A program made the position numbers and the translations under genes. 64,000 nucleotides of DNA. Origin: JBLHOS01 sp047623825. Lineage in GTDB: Bacteria; Pseudomonadota; Alphaproteobacteria; Rhodobacterales; Rhodobacteraceae. Each line of letters starts with the position of its first letter. Position 1 is the first letter of the stretch. Below, one piece after another: positions 19,440-28,517 of this stretch. The DNA lies in the NCBI GenBank assembly GCA_047623825.1, contig JBLHOS010000001.1:104466-168465 (forward strand), read 5' to 3'. The notes beneath the pieces are model-generated. The model was not told the origin of the DNA. It did no database searches and saw only the letters and a list, made by a program, of their open reading frames with translations.

Positions 19440-20314
19440 CACTGACCCCAAACCTGCGCGGTGCCACCTATATGATGGCCAGCATGGCTGCCTTTAGCCT
19501 TAGTGATGCGTGTGTGAAATTCGTGGTCGAAGACCTGCCGCTGTTTCAGATGGTTTTTCTTCGTGGAATTTCGACAACGCTTTTGATGCTGGGGATCATG
19601 CGTGGCATGGGCGTTCCGGATTTTCGTATACCGCGTGGTGATTTGGGGCGTGTGACCCTCCGCACTGTGGCAGAAGTTGGTGCGATGGTGCCCTTTCTGA
19701 TTGCGTTAACCAATATGCCCTTTGCAAACGTAGTGGCCATCATGGCGGCATTGCCGTTGGTGGTGACGCTGGCGGGGGCAGTGTTTCTGGGGGAGCAAGT
19801 TGGGTGGCGTAGATGGGGCGCAATTCTAGTGGGATTTTTTGGTGTCATATTAATTGTCCAACCGGGTGGTGATGGCTTCACTGGCTATGCGCTGGTGGCC
19901 CTGTTGGCGGTTGTCGGAATAACTATCCGCGACATCGTCACACGCCGGCTCAGCACGGCCGTGCCGTCCATGACTGTCGCCTTGCTCACAGCTGTATCAG
20001 TTTGCCTATTTGGCGGCGTGCTGTCCCTTGCGGAGCCCTGGCAGCCGCTAAATATTAGCAGCACAATTTTGATGTTAACCGCGTCAGTTTTCATCATCGG
20101 GGGCTATGTGTTTTCGGTTCTGGTCATGCGGGTCGGAGAGATCGGTTTCGTTGCACCGTTTCGATATACCTCCTTGATCTGGGCTCTGGGGCTCGGCTAT
20201 TTGGTTTTCGGCGAATGGCCGAACACATTGGCCTTGATCGGTAGCCTGATTGTTGTGTCGACGGGTGTCTTCACACTTTACCGCGAACGGGTGGTGATAC
20301 ATCGCTCAGGATAG
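19436..20314 (+). CDS. EamA/DMT-family membrane transporter
   Basis: The 292-residue protein has about ten transmembrane helices in two EamA repeats. The first repeat ends in an AALPLVVTLAGAVFLGEQVGWRRW segment and the second in FRYTSLIWALGLGYLVFGEWPN, both typical of drug/metabolite transporters. The ATG at 19436 overlaps the glycosyltransferase stop (ATGA), so the two are co-translated. The substrate is unknown. A longer start at 19409 is less likely. Confidence 0.82.
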   Translation: MTLTPNLRGATYMMASMAAFSLSDACVKFVVEDLPLFQMVFLRGISTTLLMLGIMRGMGVPDFRIPRGDLGRVTLRTVAEVGAMVPFLIALTNMPFANVVAIMAALPLVVTLAGAVFLGEQVGWRRWGAILVGFFGVILIVQPGGDGFTGYALVALLAVVGITIRDIVTRRLSTAVPSMTVALLTAVSVCLFGGVLSLAEPWQPLNISSTILMLTASVFIIGGYVFSVLVMRVGEIGFVAPFRYTSLIWALGLGYLVFGEWPNTLALIGSLIVVSTGVFTLYRERVVIHRSG

Positions 20315-20326
20315 GACTTGGTGCTG

Positions 20327-20355
20327 TTGACAAGCCCCGCGACTCCTCATATATC
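20327..20355 (+). promoter_or_regulatory. Sigma70-type promoter of the str/S10 operon
   Basis: A perfect TTGACA (20327-20332) and TATATC (20350-20355) are spaced by 17 bp, starting just after the EamA stop. Transcription would begin near 20362, leaving a leader of about 190 nt before rpsL. No gene is seen in that leader. Confidence 0.8.
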
Positions 20356-20550
20356 GCGGTCCACTCGGGTCGTTGCAATCTTCTTCGAAATGCCGAGTAA
20401 GCAGATTTAAGTGGTCAAGATCCAGGCGTAAGCCTCGATCCTCTGGGAATTCCACCGCGTCGTCTGGGACAGTAACCGGACGCATGCGGTATTGGCGTAT
20501 TCGTGTGTGCGATGCGCCTTTTGACATGAATAAGCGAAACGGGGAACCGA

Positions 20551-20922
20551 ATGCCGACGATCCAACAGCTGATCCGCAAGCCGCGGCAGCCCAAGACCAA
20601 ACGGTCCAAATCAATGCACTTGCAAGCTTGCCCGCAAAAGCGGGGCGTCTGTACGCGCGTCTATACAACCACTCCAAAGAAGCCGAACTCGGCGATGCGG
20701 AAAGTTGCCAAGGTGCGTTTGACGAATGGCTTTGAGGTGATCAGCTACATTCCGGGTGAAAGCCACAACCTTCAGGAACACTCTGTGGTTCTGATCCGCG
20801 GCGGTCGTGTAAAAGACCTTCCCGGTGTGCGTTATCATATCCTGCGCGGTGTTCTGGATACCCAGGGCGTTAAAGACCGCAAACAACGCCGTTCAAAATA
20901 CGGCGCCAAGCGCCCGAAGTAA
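20551..20922 (+). CDS. rpsL: 30S ribosomal protein S12
   Basis: S12 sits at the decoding centre. The 123-residue protein has the invariant TTTPKKPNSAMRK loop, with Lys43 as in streptomycin-sensitive strains, and the PGVRYH loop. It is the first gene of the str operon behind a strong promoter. Confidence 0.98.
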   Translation: MPTIQQLIRKPRQPKTKRSKSMHLQACPQKRGVCTRVYTTTPKKPNSAMRKVAKVRLTNGFEVISYIPGESHNLQEHSVVLIRGGRVKDLPGVRYHILRGVLDTQGVKDRKQRRSKYGAKRPK

Positions 20923-20934
20923 GAGGAAACGTAG

Positions 20935-21405
20935 ATGTCTCGTCGCCACGCCGCTGAAAAACGCGAAGTTCTGCCGGACGCCAAATTTGGCGACCGCATT
21001 CTGACCAAATTCATGAACAACCTGATGGTCGACGGCAAAAAAGCCGCCGCCGAGCGGATTGTTTACAACGCATTTGACCGCGTTGAAGCGAAACTCAAGA
21101 AATCGCCACTTGAGGTGTTTCATGAGTCGCTGGAAAACATCAAACCAGCCGTTGAGGTGCGTTCGCGCCGCGTTGGTGGTGCAACCTATCAGGTTCCCGT
21201 CGAGGTTCGCCCAGAGCGCCGCGAAGCTTTGGCCATCCGTTGGTTGATCATTGCAGCTCGTAAGCGCAACGAGAACACCATGGAAGAGCGTTTGGCCGGT
21301 GAACTGGTAGATGCAGTCAATTCCCGCGGATCAGCCGTTAAAAAGCGTGAAGACACGCACAAAATGGCAGACGCAAACAAAGCGTTCTCTCACTACCGCT
21401 GGTAA
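20935..21405 (+). CDS. rpsG: 30S ribosomal protein S7
   Basis: S7 nucleates assembly of the 30S head and in some bacteria represses the str operon. The 156-residue product begins MSRRHAAEKR and has KFMNNLMVDGKKA and the C-terminal HRMADANKAF-like segment. It lies 12 nt after rpsL with an AGAGGAAA ribosome-binding site. Confidence 0.98.
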   Translation: MSRRHAAEKREVLPDAKFGDRILTKFMNNLMVDGKKAAAERIVYNAFDRVEAKLKKSPLEVFHESLENIKPAVEVRSRRVGGATYQVPVEVRPERREALAIRWLIIAARKRNENTMEERLAGELVDAVNSRGSAVKKREDTHKMADANKAFSHYRW

Positions 21406-21477
21406 CAGTCGGGACGGCCCGGTGCTGCGAACCCGGGCCTCCTTGCACCTTTCATTTTCTGCCTAAGGACTACACCA

Positions 21478-23595
21478 ATGGCACGCGATTATCCGCTCGA
21501 CCGCTACCGGAACTTTGGGATCATGGCCCATATTGATGCAGGTAAAACTACCTGCACCGAGCGGATTTTGTATTACACCGGCAAATCCCACAATATCGGC
21601 GAAGTGCATGATGGCGCAGCCACCATGGACTGGATGGAGCAAGAGCAAGAGCGTGGCATTACGATCACGTCAGCGGCGACAACTACATTCTGGGAGCGCA
21701 CTGAAGACGGTGAGACCACGGATACCGCGAAGCACCGCATGAACATCATCGACACCCCGGGCCACGTCGACTTCACAATTGAAGTTGAACGGTCTTTGGC
21801 GGTTTTGGATGGTGCGATTTGTTTGCTGGACGCAAACGCAGGTGTTGAGCCGCAGACAGAAACCGTTTGGCGTCAAGCTGACCGGTACAAGGTTCCGCGC
21901 ATTGTTTTTGTCAACAAAATGGACAAAATTGGCGCTGACTTCTTCAATTGCGTTAAGATGATTGCCGACCGCACTGGTGCTGTACCTGCGCCTGTTCAGC
22001 TGCCGATTGGTGCTGAAACAGAGCTGGAAGGCATCATCGATTTGGTGACCATGGAAGAGTGGGTCTATCAGGGCGAAGATTTGGGTGCCTCCTGGATCAA
22101 GCAGCCGATCCGCGAAAGCTTGATGGACATGGCGACCGAATGGCGCGGCAAACTTATTGAGCTTGCTGTCGACATGGACGACGTCGCGATGGAAGCATAC
22201 CTTGAAGGCGAAGAGCCTGACGTGCCAACACTGCGCAAATTGATCCGTGCCGGAACACTCGCAATGAAGTTTGTGCCCGTTTTGGCTGGTTCCGCGTTTA
22301 AGAACAAAGGCGTTCAGCCTCTGCTCAACGCAGTTATCGACTATTTGCCTTCACCGATGGACGTTGCTGATTACATGGGTTTCAAACCCGGTGATGAGAC
22401 TGAAACACGTAACATCCCTCGTCGCGCAGATGATGACATGGCCTTCTCTGGTCTTGCCTTCAAAATCATGAACGACCCGTTCGTTGGCTCGTTGACGTTT
22501 ACTCGGATTTATTCGGGTCAACTGAAAAAAGGCGACAACATGATCAACTCCACCAAAGGTGGTAAAGAGCGTGTGGGCCGAATGATGATGATGCATGCGA
22601 TCGAGCGGGCAGAGATCGATCATGCCTATGCTGGTGATATCATCGCACTTGGTGGCCTTAAGAACACGACAACAGGCGACACGTTGTGTTCGCCTTCTGA
22701 GCCCGTCGTTCTTGAAACGATGACGTTCCCTGAGCCAGTGATTGAGATTGCGATCGAGCCCAAAACCAAAGCTGACCAAGAGAAAATGGGTATGGCTCTG
22801 GCACGTTTGGCAGCAGAAGATCCGTCCTTCCGCGTGGAAACAGACTTTGAATCCGGTCAGACCATTATGCGTGGTATGGGTGAACTTCATCTCGACATTC
22901 TTGTTGACCGCATGAAGCGTGAATTCAAAGTCGAAGCGAACATTGGTGCGCCACAGGTGGCTTACCGTGAGACCATCGGCCACGAAGTCGAACACACTTA
23001 CACTCACAAGAAACAGTCAGGTGGTTCTGGTCAGTTCGGCGAAGTTAAATTGCTGATCCAGCCGACAGCACCGGGCGAAGGGTTCTCTTTTGAGAGCCGC
23101 GTTGTTGGTGGATCGGTTCCGAAGGAATACATTCCTGGTGTTGAAAAAGGCATCAAATCGGTTATGGATAGCGGCCCACTGGCTGGCTTCCCCGTGATCG
23201 ACTTTAAGGTGGCCTTGCTCGAGGGCAAATATCACGACGTTGACTCCAGCGTTCTGGCATTTGAAATCGCTGGTCGCATGTGTATGCGTGAAGGTATGCG
23301 CAAAGCGGGTGCGAAACTTCTCGAACCGATCATGAAAGTTGAAGTTGTGACGCCTGAAGACTATACAGGTAGCATCATTGGCGATCTGACATCACGTCGT
23401 GGTCAGGTGCTGGGTCAAGATACACGCGGCAACGCGATTGCAATCGAAGCTCAGGTGCCTTTGGCGAACATGTTTGGCTACATCAACACTCTGCGTTCGA
23501 TGTCGTCGGGTCGTGCGAACTTTACCATGCAGTTTAGCCACTACGAACCAGTACCGCAGAACATCTCTGAAGAAATTCAGGCGAAGTTCGCTTAA
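21478..23595 (+). CDS. fusA: Translation elongation factor G
   Basis: EF-G catalyses GTP-driven ribosomal translocation. The 705-residue protein shows AHIDAGKT (17-24), the switch segment QEQERGITITSAATT, DTPGHVDFT and NKMDK, followed by the domain IV motif region. Length and order are standard for the str operon. Confidence 0.98.
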   Translation: MARDYPLDRYRNFGIMAHIDAGKTTCTERILYYTGKSHNIGEVHDGAATMDWMEQEQERGITITSAATTTFWERTEDGETTDTAKHRMNIIDTPGHVDFTIEVERSLAVLDGAICLLDANAGVEPQTETVWRQADRYKVPRIVFVNKMDKIGADFFNCVKMIADRTGAVPAPVQLPIGAETELEGIIDLVTMEEWVYQGEDLGASWIKQPIRESLMDMATEWRGKLIELAVDMDDVAMEAYLEGEEPDVPTLRKLIRAGTLAMKFVPVLAGSAFKNKGVQPLLNAVIDYLPSPMDVADYMGFKPGDETETRNIPRRADDDMAFSGLAFKIMNDPFVGSLTFTRIYSGQLKKGDNMINSTKGGKERVGRMMMMHAIERAEIDHAYAGDIIALGGLKNTTTGDTLCSPSEPVVLETMTFPEPVIEIAIEPKTKADQEKMGMALARLAAEDPSFRVETDFESGQTIMRGMGELHLDILVDRMKREFKVEANIGAPQVAYRETIGHEVEHTYTHKKQSGGSGQFGEVKLLIQPTAPGEGFSFESRVVGGSVPKEYIPGVEKGIKSVMDSGPLAGFPVIDFKVALLEGKYHDVDSSVLAFEIAGRMCMREGMRKAGAKLLEPIMKVEVVTPEDYTGSIIGDLTSRRGQVLGQDTRGNAIAIEAQVPLANMFGYINTLRSMSSGRANFTMQFSHYEPVPQNISEEIQAKFA

Positions 23596-23670
23596 TCCGG
23601 TCGGTTTTTCCGACTAATGGTAGTGGGCCTAAGTGCCCACCGACCGCAGAAGATAGACAAGGAGGCCATG

Positions 23671-24846
23671 ATGGCAAAGGCAAAGTTTGAGCGTAGCAAA
23701 CCGCACGTAAATATCGGCACGATTGGCCACGTTGACCACGGCAAGACGACGTTGACGGCGGCGATCACGAAGCAGTTCGGCGATTTTCAGAGCTACGATT
23801 CGATCGACAGCGCTCCGGAAGAGCGTGCGCGTGGGATTACGATCTCTACGGCGCATGTTGAGTATGAGACGGAAGCCCGTCACTACGCACATGTCGACTG
23901 CCCCGGGCACGCCGACTATGTGAAGAACATGATCACCGGTGCCGCCCAGATGGACGGCGCGATCCTGGTTGTGAACGCTGCTGACGGCCCGATGCCGCAA
24001 ACGCGTGAGCACATCCTTTTGGGTCGTCAGGTGGGCATTCCTTATATGGTTGTCTACATGAACAAGGTCGATCAGGTTGACGATGATGAGCTGCTTGAGC
24101 TGGTTGAGATGGAAATCCGCGAGCTTTTGTCGAAGTACGACTACCCTGGCGATGACATCCCTGTAATTCCTGGTTCGGCTCTGGCTGCACTCGAAGGCCG
24201 CGACCCTGAAATCGGTGAGCAATCCATTGCGAAACTGATGGCCGCAGTTGATGAGTATATCCCGACACCGACCCGCGCGATCGACCAGCCATTCTTGATG
24301 CCGGTTGAGGACGTGTTCTCGATTTCTGGTCGGGGCACTGTTGCCACGGGCCGGATTGAGCGTGGTATTGTCACGGTTGGCGAAGAGATCGAAATCGTGG
24401 GTATCCGCGACACTCGCAAAACGACGTGCACGGGCGTGGAAATGTTCCGCAAACTGCTTGATCGTGGGGAAGCGGGCGACAATGTCGGTCTGCTGCTTCG
24501 CGGCGTTGATCGTGAAGGCATCATCCGGGGCCAGGTTCTTTGTAAGCCTGCGTCGGTCAAGCCGCACACAAAGTTTGAGGCTGAGGCCTACATTCTGACC
24601 AAAGATGAGGGTGGCCGTCACACGCCGTTCTTTGCGAACTATCGTCCACAGTTCTACTTCCGCACGACGGATGTCACCGGTACGGTTCAGCTGCCTGAGG
24701 GTACTGAAATGGTTATGCCTGGCGACAACCTAAAGTTCGAAGTTGCGCTGATTGCGCCGATCGCCATGGAAGACGGTCTGCGCTTTGCGATCCGCGAAGG
24801 CGGCCGTACCGTCGGTGCCGGTGTCGTCTCTAAAATTATCGAGTAA
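23671..24846 (+). CDS. tuf: Translation elongation factor Tu (copy 2)
   Basis: This is the second EF-Tu gene, in its classical place after fusA. The 391-residue product is identical to copy 1 and the coding DNA appears identical throughout. A strong AAGGAGG lies upstream; two adjacent ATGs (23668 and 23671) occur, and I chose the second to match copy 1. It probably supplies most EF-Tu, being in the ribosomal transcription unit. Confidence 0.98.
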   Translation: MAKAKFERSKPHVNIGTIGHVDHGKTTLTAAITKQFGDFQSYDSIDSAPEERARGITISTAHVEYETEARHYAHVDCPGHADYVKNMITGAAQMDGAILVVNAADGPMPQTREHILLGRQVGIPYMVVYMNKVDQVDDDELLELVEMEIRELLSKYDYPGDDIPVIPGSALAALEGRDPEIGEQSIAKLMAAVDEYIPTPTRAIDQPFLMPVEDVFSISGRGTVATGRIERGIVTVGEEIEIVGIRDTRKTTCTGVEMFRKLLDRGEAGDNVGLLLRGVDREGIIRGQVLCKPASVKPHTKFEAEAYILTKDEGGRHTPFFANYRPQFYFRTTDVTGTVQLPEGTEMVMPGDNLKFEVALIAPIAMEDGLRFAIREGGRTVGAGVVSKIIE

Positions 24847-24927
24847 CAAGACCTACGGGTTCGACGTGGGCCGCCAGATGAACTGGCGGTCCACCTATCA
24901 ACTCTCACGCCGCGAAAGGCTAAAATC

Positions 24928-25242
24928 ATGGCAGTCCAAAGCCAAAATATTCGTATCAGGTTGAAGGCGTTTGATTACCGCGTACTGGATGCCAGTACGC
25001 AGGAAATCGTCAACACCGCCAAGCGAACTGGCGCGCATGTGCGCGGTCCCATCCCGTTGCCGAATAAGATCGAGAGATTTACGGTTCTGCGTGGCCCCCA
25101 CGTAGACAAAAAATCGCGCGACCAGTGGGAAATTCGGACCCATAAGCGTCTTCTCGATATTGTTGACCCAACACCACAGACAGTGGACGCGCTGATGAAG
25201 CTCGACCTGGCTGCGGGCGTTGACGTCCAAATCTCGGTTTAA
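24928..25242 (+). CDS. rpsJ: 30S ribosomal protein S10 (NusE)
   Basis: S10 is a 30S head protein and the NusE antitermination partner of NusB and NusG. The 104-residue product has the IRIRLKAFDYRVLD start, the GPIPLPNKIERFTVLRGPHVDKKSR loop and IVDPTPQTVDALM. It opens the S10 gene set 81 nt after tuf. Confidence 0.98.
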   Translation: MAVQSQNIRIRLKAFDYRVLDASTQEIVNTAKRTGAHVRGPIPLPNKIERFTVLRGPHVDKKSRDQWEIRTHKRLLDIVDPTPQTVDALMKLDLAAGVDVQISV

Positions 25243-25255
25243 GGAGGGCAATCAG

Positions 25256-25990
25256 ATGCGCTCTGGAGTTATCGCAAAGAAAGTGGGCATGACCCGCTTG
25301 TTCATGGAAGACGGCAAGCAGATCCCTGTAACCGTCCTTCACCTCGACAATCTGCAAGTCGTTGCACAGCGCACGACCGACAAAGATGGCTATTCGGCTG
25401 TTCAGTTGGGCGCGGGCACTGCAAAGGTAAAGCGCACAAGTCAAGCAATGCGGGGGCACTTTGCTGCTTCCAACGTTGCGCCTAAGCGTAAGCTGGTAGA
25501 GTTTCGGGTCAGCGCTGACAACTTGATCGAAGTGGGTGCCGAAATCTCGGCAGAGCACTTCCTTGAGGGTCAGAAGGTAGACGTTTCGGGTACATCCATC
25601 GGTAAAGGTTTCCAGGGTGCTATGAAGCGCTGGAACTTTAAGGGTCTGCGCGCAACACACGGTGTGTCCGTTAGCCACCGTTCGCACGGCTCTACTGGTC
25701 AGTGTCAGGATCCTGGCCGCGTTTTCAAAGGTAAGAAAATGGCTGGTCATATGGGTTCCGCCCGTGTGACGACACAAAACCTCGAAGTTGTCCGTACAGA
25801 TGTCGACCGTGGCTTGATTATGGTCAAAGGCGCTGTTCCGGGTTCCAAAGGGGGCTGGGTCACGATTAAAGACGCAATGAAGAGAAAATTGCCTGATGGG
25901 GTCCCTTTCCCAGCAGCAATTAAATCTGCGGCTGTCAGCGCCCCTGTAGCGGCGCCTGCTGAAGCCCCGACTGAGGGAGGAGCAGAATAA
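25256..25990 (+). CDS. rplC: 50S ribosomal protein L3
   Basis: L3 is an early-assembly protein near the peptidyl transferase centre. The 244-residue product starts MRSGVIAKKVGMTRLF with AAGGAGG upstream. The KGFQGAMKRWNFKG and HRSHGSTGQCQDPGRVFKGKKMAGHMG segments are typical. The C-terminal Ala/Pro-rich tail of about 25 residues is an extension often seen in alphaproteobacteria. It overlaps rplD by one base. Confidence 0.98.
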   Translation: MRSGVIAKKVGMTRLFMEDGKQIPVTVLHLDNLQVVAQRTTDKDGYSAVQLGAGTAKVKRTSQAMRGHFAASNVAPKRKLVEFRVSADNLIEVGAEISAEHFLEGQKVDVSGTSIGKGFQGAMKRWNFKGLRATHGVSVSHRSHGSTGQCQDPGRVFKGKKMAGHMGSARVTTQNLEVVRTDVDRGLIMVKGAVPGSKGGWVTIKDAMKRKLPDGVPFPAAIKSAAVSAPVAAPAEAPTEGGAE

Positions 25991-26610
25991 TGAAAGCTGA
26001 CATTATAAATATGGACGGCGTAAACGCCGGTTCTGTAGAGCTTTCCGATGACCTCTTCGGTCTGGAGCCACGTATCGACATCTTGCACCGGGTCGTCCGC
26101 TGGCAGCGCAATAATGCGCAGGCCGGTACTCATAAGGTGAAGACACGGTCCGAGGTCAGCTATTCGACCAAGAAGATCTATAATCAGAAAGGCACCGGCG
26201 GCGCACGCCACGGCGCACGTTCTGCACCGATCTTCCGCGGGGGTGGTATCTATAAGGGTCCAACTCCGCGCAGCCACGGCCATGAGTTGACTAAGAAATT
26301 CCGTCAACTTGGTCTAAGGCACGCCCTATCTGCTAAAGCGGCAGCTGGTCAGCTGGTTGTGATTGATACGGCGTCCATGGATGTGCCAAAGACGGCCACG
26401 CTTGCACGGCAGCTAAAAGAGCTGGGCTGGAAGCGTACACTGGTTATCGACGGCGCAACTGTCGATGAAAACTTCGCCAAGGCAGCGCGCAACATCGAGG
26501 GCTTGGATATCCTGCCAACGATGGGCGCTAACGTCTATGACATCCTCAAGCGTGACACACTCGTGCTCACGAAGGCGGGCGTCGAAGCACTGGAGGCTCG
26601 CTTGAAATGA
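25990..26610 (+). CDS. rplD: 50S ribosomal protein L4
   Basis: L4 lines the peptide exit tunnel; in enterobacteria it represses the S10 operon, but no such leader was identified here. The 206-residue product has the conserved loop KKIYNQKGTGGARHGARSAP. It overlaps rplC by one base and rplW by four, consistent with translational coupling. Confidence 0.97.
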   Translation: MKADIINMDGVNAGSVELSDDLFGLEPRIDILHRVVRWQRNNAQAGTHKVKTRSEVSYSTKKIYNQKGTGGARHGARSAPIFRGGGIYKGPTPRSHGHELTKKFRQLGLRHALSAKAAAGQLVVIDTASMDVPKTATLARQLKELGWKRTLVIDGATVDENFAKAARNIEGLDILPTMGANVYDILKRDTLVLTKAGVEALEARLK

Positions 26611-26903
26611 GTACAGCTGCAAGCCACTACGATGTGATCCGCAAGCCGATCATCACTGAAAAAGCGACTATGGCATCTGAAAAGAACGCTGTTGTTTTTG
26701 AAGTGGCGATCGACGCAAACAAGCCACAGATCAAAAAAGCCGTTGAGGCATTGTTTGGTGTGAAGGTAAAAGCGGTCAACACATCGATCACCAAAGGTAA
26801 GGTCAAGCGGTTCCGGGGTCAGCTCGGGAAACGTAAAGACGTTAAAAAGGCATATGTGACGCTCGAAGAGGGCAACACTATCGACGTCTCTACCGGCCTT
26901 TGA
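26607..26903 (+). CDS. rplW: 50S ribosomal protein L23
   Basis: L23 sits at the tunnel exit and docks signal recognition particle and trigger factor. The 98-residue product has the RKPIITEKATMASEKNAVVF start and a VKRFRGQLGKRKDVKKAYVTL core. A terminator-like hairpin follows it. Confidence 0.97.
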   Translation: MSTAASHYDVIRKPIITEKATMASEKNAVVFEVAIDANKPQIKKAVEALFGVKVKAVNTSITKGKVKRFRGQLGKRKDVKKAYVTLEEGNTIDVSTGL

Positions 26904-26921
26904 TAGACGACAACGAATCTT

Positions 26922-26952
26922 CGGCCCCGGTCATCCGGGGCCGAGGCTTTTT
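26922..26952 (+). terminator. Internal terminator-like hairpin between rplW and rplB
   Basis: A perfect 9-bp stem (26922-26930 with 26935-26943) and 4-nt loop are followed by a T-run (26948-26952). It resembles an intrinsic terminator inside the S10 gene set and may attenuate transcription. Confidence 0.7.
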
Positions 26953-26996
26953 CAGAAAGGGCCTTCGGGCCACAAAGCAAACGGAAGACAGAAAGC

Positions 26997-27839
26997 ATGG
27001 CACTCAAGTCGTATAAGCCGACGACGCCAGGCCAGCGTGGGCTGGTTCTGATCGACCGTTCGGAGCTCTGGAAAGGACGTCCTGTTAAAGCCCTCACCGA
27101 GGGTTTGAGCAAAAAGGGCGGCCGGAACAATACCGGACGGATCACAATGCGTCGACGTGGTGGGGGCGCAAAGCGTCTTTACCGTGTAGTTGATTTCAAA
27201 CGCACGAAGCTGGACATTTCGGCCACCGTCGAGCGGATCGAATATGACCCGAACCGGACAGCGTTTATCGCTTTGATCCGCTACGAAGATGGTGAGCAGG
27301 CGTATATCATCGCCCCTCAGCGTCTTACGATTGGTGACAAAGTGATCTCGTCCGCAAAGGCCGACATCAAGCCGGGCAACGCGATGCCATTCTCTGGCAT
27401 GCCAATCGGTACGATCATTCACAATATTGAGCTTAAGCAAGGCAAAGGCGGCCAGATTGCCCGCGCTGCTGGAACTTATGCCCAATTTGTTGGTCGTGAC
27501 GGTGGTTACGCGCAGATCCGCCTATCGTCGGGCGAACTTCGTCTGGTTCGTCAGGAATGCATGGCCACCGTTGGTGCTGTGTCAAACCCTGACAATTCGA
27601 ACCAGAACTTTGGTAAAGCGGGCCGTAACCGTCACAAGGGCATCCGCCCGTCTGTGCGTGGTGTTGTGATGAACCCCGTCGACCACCCGCATGGTGGTGG
27701 TGAAGGTCGGACATCGGGTGGTCGTCACCCTGTGTCCCCTTGGGGTAAACCCACCAAAGGCTACCGGACCCGTAACAAGAACAAAGCGTCTAGCAAGCTG
27801 ATCATCCGCTCGCGTCACGCCAAGAAAAAGGGGCGCTAA
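26997..27839 (+). CDS. rplB: 50S ribosomal protein L2
   Basis: L2 is needed for subunit joining and peptidyl transfer. The 280-residue protein has SKKGGRNNTGRIT, the RLVRQECMATVGAVSNPD core and the GVVMNPVDHPHGGGEGRT motif with its essential histidine. It lies just behind an internal hairpin; rpsS follows after three bases. Confidence 0.98.
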   Translation: MALKSYKPTTPGQRGLVLIDRSELWKGRPVKALTEGLSKKGGRNNTGRITMRRRGGGAKRLYRVVDFKRTKLDISATVERIEYDPNRTAFIALIRYEDGEQAYIIAPQRLTIGDKVISSAKADIKPGNAMPFSGMPIGTIIHNIELKQGKGGQIARAAGTYAQFVGRDGGYAQIRLSSGELRLVRQECMATVGAVSNPDNSNQNFGKAGRNRHKGIRPSVRGVVMNPVDHPHGGGEGRTSGGRHPVSPWGKPTKGYRTRNKNKASSKLIIRSRHAKKKGR

Positions 27840-27842
27840 TTT

Positions 27843-28121
27843 ATGTCGCGTTCTGTTTGGAAGGGTCCTTTTGTCGACAGCTATGTCCTCAAGAAGGCCG
27901 AAAAATCCCGCGAGAGCGGTCGCAACGAGGTCATCAAGATCTGGTCGCGTCGTTCTACAATCTTGCCTCAGTTCGTTGGGCTTACTTTTGGTGTCTATAA
28001 CGGCCACAAGCACATCCCAGTAAACGTGACAGAAGATATGATCGGTCAAAAGTTTGGTGAGTATTCGCCGACCCGCACATATTACGGTCACGCGGCTGAC
28101 AAAAAAGCGAAGAGGAAGTAA
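27843..28121 (+). CDS. rpsS: 30S ribosomal protein S19
   Basis: S19 contacts S13 and the A-site region of the 30S head. The 92-residue product has SRSVWKGPFVDSYVLKK and FGEYSPTRTYYGH. It lies three bases after rplB. Confidence 0.98.
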   Translation: MSRSVWKGPFVDSYVLKKAEKSRESGRNEVIKIWSRRSTILPQFVGLTFGVYNGHKHIPVNVTEDMIGQKFGEYSPTRTYYGHAADKKAKRK

Positions 28122-28124
28122 GTC

Positions 28125-28517
28125 ATGGGTAAGGATAAAAATCCCCGCCGCGTGGCAGATAATGAAGCTATGGCGAAAACTCGCATGCTTCGTACCTCGC
28201 CGCAAAAGCTGAACTTGGTTGCGCAGATGATCCGTGGCAAGAAAGTGGACAAGGCCTTGGCCGACCTCACTTTCTCTAAAAAGCGGATTTCTGATGACGT
28301 TAAGAAATGTCTTCAGTCCGCAATCGCCAATGCTGAGAACAACCATAACTTGGATGTTGATGAGCTGGTGGTAGCCGAAGCCTATGTTGGTAAAAACATT
28401 ACGCTTAAGCGCGGTCGCCCACGGGCGCGCGGTCGCTTTGGCAAGATTATGAAACCCTTCTCTGAGCTGACCATCTTGGTGCGTCAGGTCGAGGCAACTG
28501 CCGGGGAGCAAGCATAA
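28125..28517 (+). CDS. rplV: 50S ribosomal protein L22
   Basis: L22 reaches into the exit tunnel through a long beta-hairpin. The 130-residue product has an extended N-terminus (about 18 residues), then TSPQKLNLVAQMIRGKKV and the tunnel loop GRPRARGRFGKI. Its stop overlaps the rpsC start by one base. Confidence 0.97.
   Translation: MGKDKNPRRVADNEAMAKTRMLRTSPQKLNLVAQMIRGKKVDKALADLTFSKKRISDDVKKCLQSAIANAENNHNLDVDELVVAEAYVGKNITLKRGRPRARGRFGKIMKPFSELTILVRQVEATAGEQA

Noticed and set aside
23629..24621. A 330-codon minus-strand frame over tuf, present also at 787-1755
   Set aside because: It is the antisense shadow of EF-Tu and appears twice only because the tuf genes are duplicated.
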